From Enchytraeus crypticus (lineage: Eukaryota > Annelida > Clitellata > Enchytraeida > Enchytraeidae), in NCBI GenBank assembly GCA_905160935.1, contig CAJHZI010000833.1:371001-435000 (forward strand): DNA of 64,000 nt, read 5' to 3'. The notes under the pieces are model-generated. The model was not told the DNA's origin. It searched no databases and saw nothing but the letters and a program-made list of their open reading frames with translations. A program made the translations under genes and the position numbers. Each line of letters begins with the position of its first letter. Position 1 is the stretch's first letter. Shown here piece by piece: positions 1 through 10,896 of this stretch.

Positions 1-416
1 ATTTTACAATTGCCAAGGGTAAGAAAACACATTCGAAACACATTTTTTAATTCTAAACACAATGTTGCTGCAGAAAATCAATGTCATAGGAGTAATTAAG
101 ATGAATTTAAGCCAGTTTAATGACTGCTAGAATTGACTTACAGCCATACTAGAATTAACTTACAGCCATATACAGAATAAACAAACCATAAAGTTAACTT
201 AACAGCAAATTAACGAAGAATCACACATCAATACCTTAAAGTGAGTGTTTCTCTTAAACACTGGCCATAAAATATCTTCGTATGAATTAAGATAATTTCA
301 CTTAGAAATGATGAAATGAAGAAAGCAGACAACACATCATACAACACATAATACAACACATCATACAATACGTTTTACAACACATCATACAACTCGTAAA
401 TAAGAGTAGAAGTTAC
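1..416. other. LONP1 intron sequence downstream of exon 7
   Basis: No further Lon coding block was found here; the next exon must lie outside the window. ACAACACATCAT-type repeats occur at about 330-395. Confidence 0.55.
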
Positions 417-3400
417 CCAGATCACTGAGATAGACTGGATTGTCAATCACTCTCTGTCCTCCCTGTATCATCTGTGCCACCGTCTCTCTATCAGGTGAAA
501 CAGCAAAAAATACAATATCAAATACAATAGAAAATATATATAATACATTTACAACAACAGCGCAAACATACCACAACCAGCAAAAATATACAACAACATA
601 CAACAGCCAATGGCAATAATAAGTATATTGCCGACATCGACACCACCACAGGTTGGAGTCAGCGTGATGTCAGTAGGTATTCGACGGCGGATCAGTACGT
701 GCGCTTTTGAGTGAGGAAACTGACGTTAACATTAGCTTTACCAGCTTTTTAACAATCAGTAGCAACTAGTAAGAAGCTGCATCCTCACTTACTCGCTAAA
801 TAATTGAAACTGTTTGCAGATGAGAAGAAAAGTATAAACTATAAGAAATGAAGAATAAACTATTGCTCAGGATATTTTCTTAACTAGGCCTGTTACACAA
901 ACTACAAATTTACAACAAATTACAATCACTTTAAAAAAGATAGAGAAATATTACAGTACTTAGGAACCTTGATGTTAAGAGCCCATCAACAGACATTTAT
1001 GAAATCACACTGATCAGTTAATTAATTAAGTCAGCTTTAATGCCGCCAATATGGATCTATCCCTATTTACAGGTTAAAAAACTTATCGTGAAGGCAAAAA
1101 TAAAGAAAAACACTCGTTCAAAAGCTACTTCATTTTACATTTACAACCTTACATACTGCGTATATTCTACAAAATTTTAAATTATATATAAAAATTCTTG
1201 CAAAAGGTGTATATAACGGTTTGAGTAGTGTTTAATCGGATGAATCCTAAAGTAATGTAACTTTATGGCTCCTAATTGCCTTATCAGGACCCACGCAATC
1301 TCATCGAGTCTAAAGCGACAAAATAGTGGCAAGATTAGGACAATGCAGTGACATGACCATTTTGCCTAGATACACAAAATAACCATAAACACTGACTCTC
1401 TTAATTCTCTATTGCACTCGATAGGGATGCCAAATATCTGATGAACAGGAAACAATAGAAATTTAATCGTACTTTAGTTCAGTTTATGAGTAGATTTATA
1501 AACATTTACCTATATAATGGATTCATTGCAATTATATCTCGAATTGTCTTCACAACTTCACCCGTTAGAGCCTGCAACAAATTATAAAAAAACAGAGATA
1601 CTAGGAATTTGTAAATAGGAACTCTGTAGAATATAACAGTAAATGATCAAAGGTTCATCAGATTCACAATATAGAAAATGCAAAATTAGGATAATGACTT
1701 CAGTCAGCCTCATATCCACATATAATACTCGAAACTTCTATAATAATCCTAATAGCAATTGTTGCATTGACTTATCAGCCGATAGCATATCTTCTCTAAC
1801 CTAATCATTACTCCTAGGCAAGTATAATACAATGGAAAGCATGCCATGCATACCTTAATCTCTTCAGTTGTTTTATAAGGATCGTTCACAATATTCTCCA
1901 CTTCAACCATCAGTACTTTATCTATCACGGGGGGTATGATTTCAGCGGCTGGAATAGACTGCATCTGATCAGCACCATTGACAGAGCCTCTGCGTCTCTG
2001 CTTGCGCAGACGTTTAGAATCTGAGACTGCATAAAAGTTAATTTATATAATAATAAAAGTTAATGGCATTCTGAAAATTTAAATAAAATGCTCTGCGAGC
2101 TATATATTATACAACATGAAATAAAATTAAATATTCAAGAAGCTACCATCAAATAATTTAAGTTGTGTGAATGTTTTAAGCTACATTTTAGTTAAATGTA
2201 TTAGTCCATACATATTTAATACAGGGGTGATTTTGTACAGAACTAGAAGATCAAGTGGAGAACTATCAGATCAACCTCAGAACTATTAGATCAGTACAGA
2301 ACTATTAGATCAGTACATAACTAGCAGATCAAGTACTGAACTATTAAATCGATTACCTTTGACAAGGGTTAGATATCAGGATTGACAATCAAAAAATAAG
2401 AACTGAATTCTTGTACAAGAGCAGTTTGCAAACTTTGTACAGAATAAAAATAAAGTCAAGTAGAAAAATTTAATAATGTCATCAATATGGAATAAAATTC
2501 TCTATAGATATAAAACATACGGATTTTTCCCCAGAAGTATCATGCTAAACTAGATAAGTTAGACTTACACTACAAAATTCAGTTAATAAAATCTTGTAGT
2601 TGATATATAGAGAGTCACCGGTAGCGGTCGTGGTACTAGCTTGTTCAACAGGGGGCGCGTATTCAGCATCGTCTGGTAGTAGGCTTGTTATTCGTATCCT
2701 GCACAAACAAATATCAGTATTATAATACAAAGATTCATACAATGCAGTAATTGATGCAAAAATCATAAAAATCTTTAAATGTCAATTTAAAGTAGAAAGC
2801 ATTTCATAAATCAACTTGCTGTCTACACTATAGCAACTTGGACTAATTATATATTATTATTAATAATTAATTATGATTTATTAATTATATAAAAATGAAA
2901 TAACGATTAACACTTTATTGCTAATTCTAAACAATTCATACTGAAAATGAAAGTTGCATATTACATATAAAATTGAAATTTGGATATTACATATAAAATA
3001 AAAAAATTGTAACATGAAAGAAATTGTCAAAAATGATAACGAAGTCAAAATTCTCAGTTGAAATATACATGATATATCTCACTCAAAAACAATTTAAAAA
3101 TTTAATTCGCCTGAAATTTAAAGAATTGACAATTTAAAGAAGTTAAAATAGTCGGCACAAGTATAATTATATCAGAAAGAAACGACGACCACATATTATG
3201 TAATACTAGCTACAGTGTATCATATAAAAATCGCTACAACAAGTGACGTTGCAAGCAGTAATGACGTTCAATGAATTATTCTCTTACAATACTAATCTAA
3301 CTTATACATATGAATAACCAAGTTAAGCAAGAAACCTACAAAAGAGCAAAATATAAAATTTTTGCTATAGAGCAAAATTAACTTCATTTCTGAATCAACA

Positions 3401-6147
3401 GGTGATGATAAGACCATAGGCAGAATGTCAATCACTGTGAGTCTAAATGTTATAAAATAGGAAAGAATAAAATAAAAATAAGGATGGCATGCATAGATAT
3501 AAGCATAGATATGCTTGCATCTATGCATACATAGATGCAAGCATAGATACAAGCATAGACACACAGATCAGTACCATTCCTGTGATCAACTGATGATAAC
3601 AAACCTCCGATGTCCCATGACAATCATTCTGAGTTTATCTCCGAGATCCTGGAGCTCATGTATCTGCACAAATGTGCCGAGAGGATAGATCTCATCCAAC
3701 CTACTCACCACCTCGCTGTCGTTACTGCAAACAATGATGTGCACATTTACATTAATTCTCAAATAAAATAATTAAATAATTGAAGGTCAACTGTTTAACT
3801 TATGCTTGAACTACAAAACAAATATTTTAATTTTTGCTATATACGTTGAGTTTTGCTTCCCTTTATACGCTTCTCAAGTGGAAGGCCAAAATAAGATTAG
3901 TGAAGTAATAGCTTAAGACCTAAAGTGAGACGATAAATTGTTTGTCAGTAGCAGCTTGAACCCTGGGCTAATCATATGACTAGTGAGAAATAAGAGCTAC
4001 CAGAGAATTACTTGTAACCATACTTTAGAGGATCTTCACCATAGTCATCATCTTGAATACCAATTTAACTAGGGTCGGGATACAAATAGACATCTCACTC
4101 CTCTCTGTAGGGTAGGAAATATTTACTTTGTTTAAAAAAATTGTAATTACTCTATTAATTAATTAATAATTATAAAGAAATATTAATTCGTTATTAATTA
4201 ATTCATAATATTACTCTCCTAATACAAAATAATACACTCTTGAACTGTTTAATAACTACAATGAAAATCTGAAATCTGTTAAGTTAAATCTAATAAAATA
4301 TAGCTTACTCATCATCTTTTTTTAGAAAAACTCCTGCATAGGGCTGATTAGATTTCACTTTTCTTCTTATCACATCAATCAATCTTTTGTCTGAAACCTA
4401 AAGCATGCCAACAATAGCAGTCTATAAAACTCAGCAAGAAAATGCTTTATACTTATCATAACCATACATTAACAAACTATGAGGAAGTTTTACACTGACA
4501 CAATAAATGTCTGTTTTTTGTGCTGCTACACAAAAAAATCACTGACACAATAAATTCAATACACATGCATTCAAAATAACATCAAAATCAATAAAATCAA
4601 TAAATCAATCAATCAATAAGAATTTAAAGTGATAACCCGGTTTTTATAGCTTAATTTTAAACTGTTTTATTCCATCATGAGTAAAGTTTTCTGAACTAGC
4701 ATTACTGTGACCTACTTCATAGAGAGGTGATTAAATAAATTCACTTACTATTTTTATTATGATTATTATTATTATCATTAAACTATTATTAACCCAAATA
4801 ACGTGAACATATATTAAGATTTAAAAACGTAAGGCATAATTTATAAAATTTAATATCCTAAAAAACAGATGTTTTCTCTATTTTCATATATGACCTAAAG
4901 CGAAAAATTTCACTACACATTGAAAGTGTACATTAAATTCAACAAGTTCAAAGCCTCATACTAGTAAATCACATTGCATTACTTTACTTTTTTTAAACAA
5001 GTACATATGATCAGTAACAGTGAAGCATAGAACTGGTTCAATTCAAAAACTAAGATATATCTCTAACCATAACCTTAAAATAGATTGAAGCATGAAATTT
5101 TAAGCACATTTTGAAAGAATAAGCTGAAGCCTGCAACATCTACAAGCTCAATAACATTAACCATAGATTAGCGGCGGGATTAGCGCACTTGGTTTAGTTG
5201 CGCGTCAATTATCGAAGTTAAGCTGCATCGGCCACGGTTAGTACTTTGTGGGTGACCATCTTGGAAGACCGAGTGTTGGTAAAAGCTAAGGAAGGAAACA
5301 ATCCCAGGGTGATGGAAGGTTATTATTAAATCCGCGCTGGCTGTAATTGATGTGCCATCAAAAGGCAACGATTACTAATAACCATGGAGAGGAAGGAGGA
5401 AATGGGTCCTAAACAAGCATCTGTGCTTCCTGACCCAGTGTGCCATTATGTTTTAGATGTGATAACGAGAACTAATCTATAACTAACCTCAATCATTTTA
5501 ATAAATCGCGGAAAGAGGGGATTCCTGCGGACTGCAATAGCCGGAACTCGAGGCCATTCCTCAGGCACTGTCATAGGTGATAAGGCCATCAGAGACGGAG
5601 CAAAATCTGGAACCGAACTCGAACCACCACTCTGCTCTCCGCCCTCACTTTCAGAACCATCTGAGCTCTCCGGTGGTTGGCTTTCGGAAGAAGAACCATC
5701 CCCTTCGTTCGGATCGCGAGTAGAAAACAACCGAACAGGACTGTAATAATGATGCAATCCAACACTACCGATATCCCACTGATAAACGGGAGATCGTGAT
5801 AACCCTCTATTATTGATGTTATATGTAGTACTTTTTAGCTTCCCCTGAGTCGCTAAACCTAGCAAACCCGAGCCATGATAACGTCGATATTGATATCCAC
5901 TAAAGGCTGTATTTAAACGATAAAATGGCTCAAATTCCAAATTGGACGATATTGAGTGTTTTGGCTGATTTTCTCTTGCTCTGGACCCGGTGGAATAATA
6001 TGCATATCTGCAAGCGTTGATCCTGTTTGAACTGTATAATGCTGAATACTTTGAGCACGTATCCGGTCTAGTTAGGCATGTAAAATTAGGCAGTGAAGTC
6101 AGAGGCCGGGGAGCAACCCTAGCAAGATTTACATAGGACATCGCCAT
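417..6147 (-). CDS. LONP1: Lon protease homolog, mitochondrial (5' part, seven exons; continues beyond the left edge)
   Basis: ATP-dependent serine protease of the mitochondrial matrix that degrades oxidised or unassembled proteins. Exons read on the minus strand: 5488-6147, 4309-4397, 3605-3724, 2619-2698, 1854-2026, 1510-1571 and 417-487. All junctions are GT-AG and in phase, giving about 418 residues. Residues 1 to about 190 are Arg/Ser-rich then Ser/Glu-rich, as expected for a mitochondrial targeting region. The Lon N-terminal substrate-binding domain starts near residue 200 ([17 protein letters not shown]) and continues through [45 protein letters not shown] and [14 protein letters not shown], all close to animal LONP1. 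The AAA+ and protease domains lie outside the window. The start ATG at 6145-6147 has a good context (AACATGG). Intron 1 carries a 5S-derived SINE. Confidence 0.93.
652..752 (+). mobile_element. SINE-1 (tRNA-derived) copy, internally deleted
   Basis: Has the SINE-1 head (GGAGTCAGCGTGATGTCAGT, then TTCGACGGCGGATCAGTACG) joined directly to the tail GAGTGAGGAAACTGACGTTA. The B-box segment is missing. It lies in LONP1 intron 6. Confidence 0.7.
2225..2350. repeat. Degenerate tandem repeat, unit about 20 bp
   Basis: Variants of AACTATTAGATCAGTACAG recur about six times. LONP1 intron 4. Confidence 0.75.
3490..3562. repeat. Short GCATAGATA repeat with inverted orientation
   Basis: GCATAGATATAAGCATAGAT and ATGCTTGCATCTATGC form overlapping direct and inverted repeats. 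LONP1 intron 3. Confidence 0.6.
4018..4112 (-). mobile_element. Family-A repeat 3' end
   Basis: Plus strand reads AGTCATCATCTTGAATACCA, AATTTAACTAGGGTCGGGAT then ATCTCACTCCTCTCTG: reversed family-A end in LONP1 intron 2. Confidence 0.6.
5167..5460 (+). mobile_element. 5S rRNA-derived SINE (SINE3-like)
   Basis: The head, about 5190-5280, matches the internal-promoter half of 5S rRNA: CGAAGTTAAGC, then GGTTAGTACTT and GGGTGACC, followed by a GACCGAGTGTTGG-like 3' stem. The body continues into an unrelated tail containing AAACAAGCATCTGTG and CTGACCCAGTG. That tail recurs without the 5S head at 25241-25300 (+) and 20549-20598 (-). It lies in LONP1 intron 1, antisense to the gene and about 28 bases from the exon 1 donor. 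The mutated 5S part is not a working 5S gene. Confidence 0.8.
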
Positions 6148-6470
6148 GTTTGTTTACAGTAGCTTCCAGAATGCGTTGCCATAACGTAAAACAAAAATAT
6201 ACAAATGATAAAGAAAAATCTAGAAAATTGTTTACTAAAGTGTTTGATAAATTATTAATAAAGGCGACAAGTACAAACTTGAAGCTATGGTGGAGATCAA
6301 TAGCGCCTTGTTTAGAAACAAGTAGATCAGAGCGAGAGATTGATAATTTGTTTTTAAAATAGTAAGTGGCTTTAAGTATAGTAAGTATAATAAGTGTAAT
6401 AAGTTTAAATTAAAAGTTTTATTAGTTTATAATAAGTTTAAGTACAGTAAGTGGCTTTCGTTTAGGACCT
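6148..6470. promoter_or_regulatory. Upstream region of LONP1 (probable promoter and 5' UTR)
   Basis: About 320 bases immediately upstream of the LONP1 start codon, before the first LINE tail. A 70-codon plus-strand reading frame begins at 6150 but resembles nothing known. Promoter assignment is by position only. I see no clear TATA box or other diagnostic site. Confidence 0.35.
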
Positions 6471-6600
6471 TACTTCTCCTCAGCACATTTCTTTTGCAGA
6501 TTGGTCTGAGTGAATTGATCTGTAGTGATGTGTGCTGTTGGGGATGTCCCTGACATCGTTCCTTGATGTGGAAATGGACGTTAAACTTTTATTTAAACTT
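6470..6600 (+). mobile_element. LINE-T1 3' tail
   Basis: 3' end of a CR1/L2-like LINE: TCCTCAGCACATTTCTTTTG, GATCTGTAGTGATGTGTG, GTCCCTGACATCGTTCC, GAAATGGACGTTAAAC then T-rich sequence. The same tail recurs many times in the window. Confidence 0.6.
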
Positions 6601-6639
6601 TGTTAAACTTTGGACACGACAACAAGAATGCTCAGAAGA

Positions 6640-7546
6640 AGGTAAGAAATAGGACGTGGAGTAAGACAAGGTTGTAGCATTTCGCCGCTGCTGTTTTACA
6701 TTTACGCTGAGGCAATGATAGAGGAAACCATGGAAGACTTGGAAGAAGGAATAAAAGTAGGAGGGAATTTGTTGCAAGATGTACGATTTGCAGATGACCA
6801 AGGAATGGTAGCGGGCAGCGAGATTGGATTGCAGAAGATAATGGATAGGCTGAATGATACGGCCCTAAGATATGGCATAAAGATTAATATAAAAAAGACG
6901 AAGGTTATGAGAGTGTCCAATAATAAAGGTGAAGTTAATATCACAATGAAAGGTACGAAATTGGAACAGGTAAGGAGTTTCAAATATTTGGGTCATACTA
7001 TAACCGATGATGGGAAATGTGAGACAGAAATATGCAGTAGGATTGCACAAGCAAAAGCGGCCTTTGGTAGTAGAAAAGAACTGTTAACAAAAAGTCTAAA
7101 GAAAGACACAAAGATAAAGATAGTGAAAACTTTGGTTTGGACCACGCTATTGTATGGATGTGAAACATGGACCTTAAGGAAGGAAGATATTAGGAAACTG
7201 GAGGCATTGGAAATGTGGATTTGGAGAAGAATGGAGAGGATTAGCTGGACTCAAAAGGTTACAAATGAGGAAGTCCTGGAGAGAGTTGGCACAGATAGAC
7301 AGTTGATAAATGTATTAAGAAATAGGAAGAAGAGATGGATAGGACACATTCTAATGGGGGAAGGTCTATTAAAAGAGGTCAGAGAAGGTAGAATGGAAGG
7401 AAAAGGAGGCAGGGGCAGGCCGAGATTAGGTATGTTAGATGATTTAAAGACCCACTCATATGTTGAAATGAAGAGGAAGGCGGAAGACAGAGAAGAGTGG
7501 AGGCCTTATGTACTACGGACCTGCCAGTAGTCACTAGGAGGCAGAG
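6640..7546 (+). pseudogene. RTE-type LINE, reverse-transcriptase C-terminal half
   Basis: An open frame from about 6652 to 7530 encodes the RT palm and C-terminal region of an endonuclease-reverse transcriptase LINE. In order it shows RGVRQGCSISPLLFYIYAEA, the catalytic FADD box (VRFADDQGMV), INIKKTKVMRVS, SFKYLGHTITDDG, LLYGCETWTLRKED, RRMERISWTQKVTNEEVL and GRGRPRLGMLDDLKTHSYVE. A stop lies just upstream in the same frame and the N-terminal half is absent, so this is a 5'-truncated copy. The frame itself remains open to its stop, suggesting a fairly recent insertion. Related fragments occur at 37082-37345, 40900-41025 and 48845-48990. The clade call (RTE-like) is from pattern recognition. 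Confidence 0.8.
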
Positions 7547-7700
7547 AGAAACTTTGGACTGATTATCTGGATTTTGGAATTTGCACTGTTTTTGGACCTT
7601 CTTTTTGCTCGCCGGCTTAATTTTGTCTCAATAGTGCTCGATGCTGTTATTGATGACTGTAGCACTTAAATTGCTATTATTATTAATTGTTATTATTAAG
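7547..7700 (+). mobile_element. LINE-T2 3' tail
   Basis: Starts TTTGGACTGATTATCTGG, continues through CTTCTTTTTGCTCGCCGGCT and CTCAATAGTGCTCGATGCTG, and ends in (TTA)n. It is nearly identical to the tail of the LINE at 7776-8460 but is joined directly to the end of the RTE copy. Confidence 0.75.
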
Positions 7701-7717
7701 CTAAGTACTGACCTAAA

Positions 7718-8414
7718 CAGTGTCGTAGCCAAAAATGTTTTATGGGGTGACAGTGGGGTGGCAGTGGGGTGGCAGCTTAAACTTCAATCTCCCTGTCTGT
7801 GAGATAAATCGATTGCAGTTTGTTCAGAATTCTCGTGCGCGAGCAATTTTTTGTAGTTCCAAGTACTCACATGTTACGCCCATTTTAAAGTCTTTGCACT
7901 GGCTAAAGTTTGAAGAGCGTATCATTTACACAACAGCTTCGTTAACCTATAAGTCCATCACCATCCCTGGACAAACTTGTATGTCTCACTTGATTAAAGT
8001 GATGCAGCCTGCTCTTACTCGATCTTCTAAATTAATTACTCTTGTGAGACCTAGCTTACCTTCGCGCTCTAAGCTATCTTATCGTTCTTTCCAGCTTGCT
8101 GCACCGTAGATCTGGAATTCTCTTCCATCCAATCTTCGGAAATCTTCATTTGAAAATCGTGAAGCACGTAGGCCTTCGCTTTCCTATGAGAAGTTCCATA
8201 GGCAGTAGAAGATCTATCTTTTCCATCTCTCTTTTCCATCCAGTGTCCATGAACAGCGACCTGCGCCTAAACCTCCTTTTCTTTAATTCCCTTTTCTTTG
8301 GACTGATTATCTGGATTTTGGAATTTGCCCCGTTTTTGGACCTTCTTTTTGCTCGCCAGCTTGATTTTGTCTCAATAGTGCTCGATGTTGTCATTGATGG
8401 CTGTAGCACTCTAA

Positions 8415-8459
<45 letters not shown>

Positions 8460-8582
8460 TGGGGTGGCAGAATAAATGATATTGGATTGGCACCTGTAGA
8501 TAATCAATGCAAATTAGTTTTGATTATTGGGACAGCTGGGGTGGCAGCTTTTACATTGTGCTCCCCCTGTGTTACGCCCCTG
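7718..8582. mobile_element. Non-autonomous hAT-type element, split by a LINE insertion
   Basis: Ends are CAGTGTCGTAGCC on the left and the inverted GTTACGCCCCTG on the right, flanked by a perfect 8-bp target duplication GACCTAAA (7710-7717 and 8583-8590). Without the LINE at 7776-8460 the element would be about 180 bases. The 8-bp duplication is the hAT signature. No transposase is present. Confidence 0.8.
7776..8460 (+). pseudogene. CR1/L2-like LINE (T2), 5' truncated, inserted in the hAT element
   Basis: The translation of 7797-8160 resembles the C-terminal end of CR1/L2-type reverse transcriptases: LQFVQNSRARAIF, HVTPILKSLHWLKFEERI, SYRSFQLAAP, a stop at 8107-8109, then WNSLPSNLRKSSFENREA. 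It is followed by a 3' UTR (TTTGGACTGATTATCTGG...) and a (TTA)n tail at about 8418-8459. A 10-bp duplication GGGGTGGCAG flanks it (7766-7775 and 8461-8470), although that motif is also locally repeated within the host element. Inactive copy. Confidence 0.75.
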
Positions 8583-8727
8583 GACCTAAACCACGAATTA
8601 CTACTTGGACAGCAACATCATTTAGATATCTATGAGTATAGGGCCTAATGAAGAAAGAAATGATATTTTACCGTATTTTTACCGCGGTGACGGTTACTCA
8701 AAATTATCTTATTCTCTACTATTCTCT

Positions 8728-8739
8728 CTCTCTTTCTCT

Positions 8740-8784
<45 letters not shown>
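8728..8784. repeat. (CT)n microsatellite
   Basis: TCTCTTTC then an uninterrupted TC run, between the hAT nest and the TA tract. Confidence 0.9.
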
Positions 8785-8785
<1 letters not shown>

Positions 8786-8886
8786 CAATCTCTATACCAA
8801 ACGTTTTCATTCAAATGGCTGTTTAAAGCTCATCCAACATGCTTATACTTTACAACACCGTTGCAACAGGTTTCAATAATAATAGC

Positions 8887-8977
<91 letters not shown>
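8887..8977. repeat. (TA)n microsatellite with an internal CAG interruption
   Basis: Two TA runs separated by ACAGTATA; it ends exactly where the family-B repeat begins. Confidence 0.9.
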
Positions 8978-8979
<2 letters not shown>

Positions 8980-9306
8980 CCCGTGTTGTACTCGGGTGTG
9001 GTTGGACCACTGCAGAATAGGGCAACCGCAAAACAATCTGCGGCGTGTACGTAAGAGGCGACTAAAGGCAGGCGCTGAGGATGGCAAGAGGGGACCCACC
9101 TCACCATGAAATATTTTCCCCAGGATTAAATGGTAATTAATCCACCTAACTGAGGAAGGCAACGGACGGGAAATCACCTCAGAAGCCATAATTTTCCCAA
9201 GCCATAGGCTGCATAAGGTATGAATCAGGCATAGCCTTTGTGAAGGGATTAACTTGTTGATCTAGAGAGTGCTAGCTCTTATGGAGCGAGAAAGTAGACT
9301 TTGGAT
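8978..9306 (+). mobile_element. Family-B interspersed repeat, longest copy
   Basis: Moderately repetitive element of about 330 bases: CCCGTGTTGTACTCGGGTGT, CAGAATAGGGCAACCGCAAA, GTAAGAGGCGACTAAAGGC, GGGACCCACCTCACCATGAA, GAAATCACCTCAGAAGCCAT, TTTGTGAAGGGATTAACTTG and ATGGAGCGAGAAAGTAGACT. Both sides are (TA)n. It has no coding capacity and its class is unknown. Other copies are listed separately. Confidence 0.65.
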
Positions 9307-9310
9307 ATAT

Positions 9311-9378
<68 letters not shown>
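9300..9378. repeat. (TA)n microsatellite
   Basis: Uninterrupted TA run following the family-B copy. Confidence 0.9.
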
Positions 9379-9379
<1 letters not shown>

Positions 9380-10600
9380 ATACATGTACATATATGAATT
9401 AAGACTATAGAGATCGAGAAACAACGAATGAAAAAGTGATGAAACAAGTGATAGTCAGAAAGCGAAAGATACGGATAGAATGGGAAAGAGAGTGAGCGAG
9501 AGTGAGTTAATTAGGGTGAGATAGAGAAGATGAGGAAGAATTAGAGTCTAATTAGCAGTGTTTCGAAATCTATGGCAAATAATAAAAATTAGAATCGATT
9601 TATTTGAATTTAACAGGTTTGTTCTATGTCTTAAGTTTTGTTTTATGGATTAAACCCGGCCTACTCAACACGACATAATTGAAACGGGTTCACGAAGTAA
9701 ATTGCAACTGGAGTAGAACTCCATTCAAGCCGGTGAAGCAAGCCGATAAATAAATATTTGCATAAACCAGTCTGCTTAGATCAAGAGTTTAAAAATCAAC
9801 CATCTGCCACCGCGAATCTAATATGTCTAAAACATGCAATATACATTGTGCATGCGTAATTATAGAATATTATAAGAGAATACTGGTAGAGCTTGTCTAT
9901 ACGTTTTGGAAATGATGTGTAAGTTCTTAGTACACATATTTTATAGCGCTAATGAAATTTTAACAAATATTTAATAAACAGTAGAAACCACGAAAATGCT
10001 TAAGTAATATAAAGTAGTCGTAAAATTTTCACATTTTAGATAAATACAACGTTAGGTTTAAGCAATATTATAAAAATTTTAATAAAACTGATTGAATAAT
10101 TAGCTAATATTAACCAACCATTATTACTCCTTAATCTTAACCAACGTCGTCTACTAACTACAGGCGTTAAAAAACTTTGCGCGGTCAGTTTTGCGCACCC
10201 CAACTCAAGTTAGCCCAGGGCGTAACTATGCGAAAAAGGCCTTTCTATATGTAAATTGCACTATTAATATTTAAATAAATATTGCATCACAGTGTGCCCC
10301 GTAGGCAAGTCAAAAATTGAGATATAAATGGAAAAACATTTTATCAGCATAATATCATAATAATTATGTATGTTTGTGTTTCTATACGTCTTTATGCATG
10401 GCTGTGCTTTAGTAGCTAATAACTTATAGTCTAATAAGCATATAGAATACATATATTCCAAACGTTACATTTAAAAACTCAAAGTAGGCTAGAATGCAGA
10501 TCTATTGTCAATAGGGTGAACAAAGGGACAAAATCAGGAGGGACAACATCAGGAGCGAAATTGTGCAACTCCAGTTGAGCCTCAGGGCAGGAGTAAATAT
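9380..10600. other. Gene-free stretch
   Basis: AT-rich sequence. A purine-rich GAGAG segment at about 9480-9540 is the only compositional feature. No coding or repeat match was recognised. Confidence 0.5.
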
Positions 10601-10607
10601 GCCTACT

Positions 10608-10736
10608 GGCTGGAGCCAGTGGCGATGTCGGTAAGATATTCGACCGCGGATCAATATGTGAGGGGTTCAAATCCTGGACTGACATCGCTTTCGAGTGAGG
10701 ATACTGACGCTAACATTAGCTTTACCAGCTTTTTAA
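10608..10736 (+). mobile_element. SINE-1 (tRNA-derived) copy
   Basis: Nearly full length: head GGCTGGAGCCAGTGGCGATG, B-box GGTTCAAATCC at about 10666, tail GAGTGAGGATACTGACGCTA and a final T-rich stretch. It sits about 160 bases downstream of the stop codon of the myristoylated-protein gene. Confidence 0.8.
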
Positions 10737-10896
10737 ATATTGCACAAAACAATGTAATTTTATATACCACTACATTTTACGGTTCTTGAACCGACTGTTC
10801 ATATACGTTCGAGCTGCTGAAAGGGGAAAAATTGACCCAAAATGGAGCCTTGTGGTTTCCTAGTAACTCAAGCGACAGTAAACCACAAAACAACAA

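Noticed and set aside
5190-5280. Functional 5S rRNA gene
   Set aside because: Too diverged and truncated at the 5' end; continues into a dispersed SINE tail.
6150-6362. 70-codon plus-strand frame starting 2 bases from the LONP1 ATG, possible divergent gene
   Set aside because: No recognisable motif and no splice continuation; more likely LONP1 upstream sequence.
8830-9189. Frames rich in Ile-Tyr repeats
   Set aside because: They translate (TA)n microsatellite and a family-B repeat.
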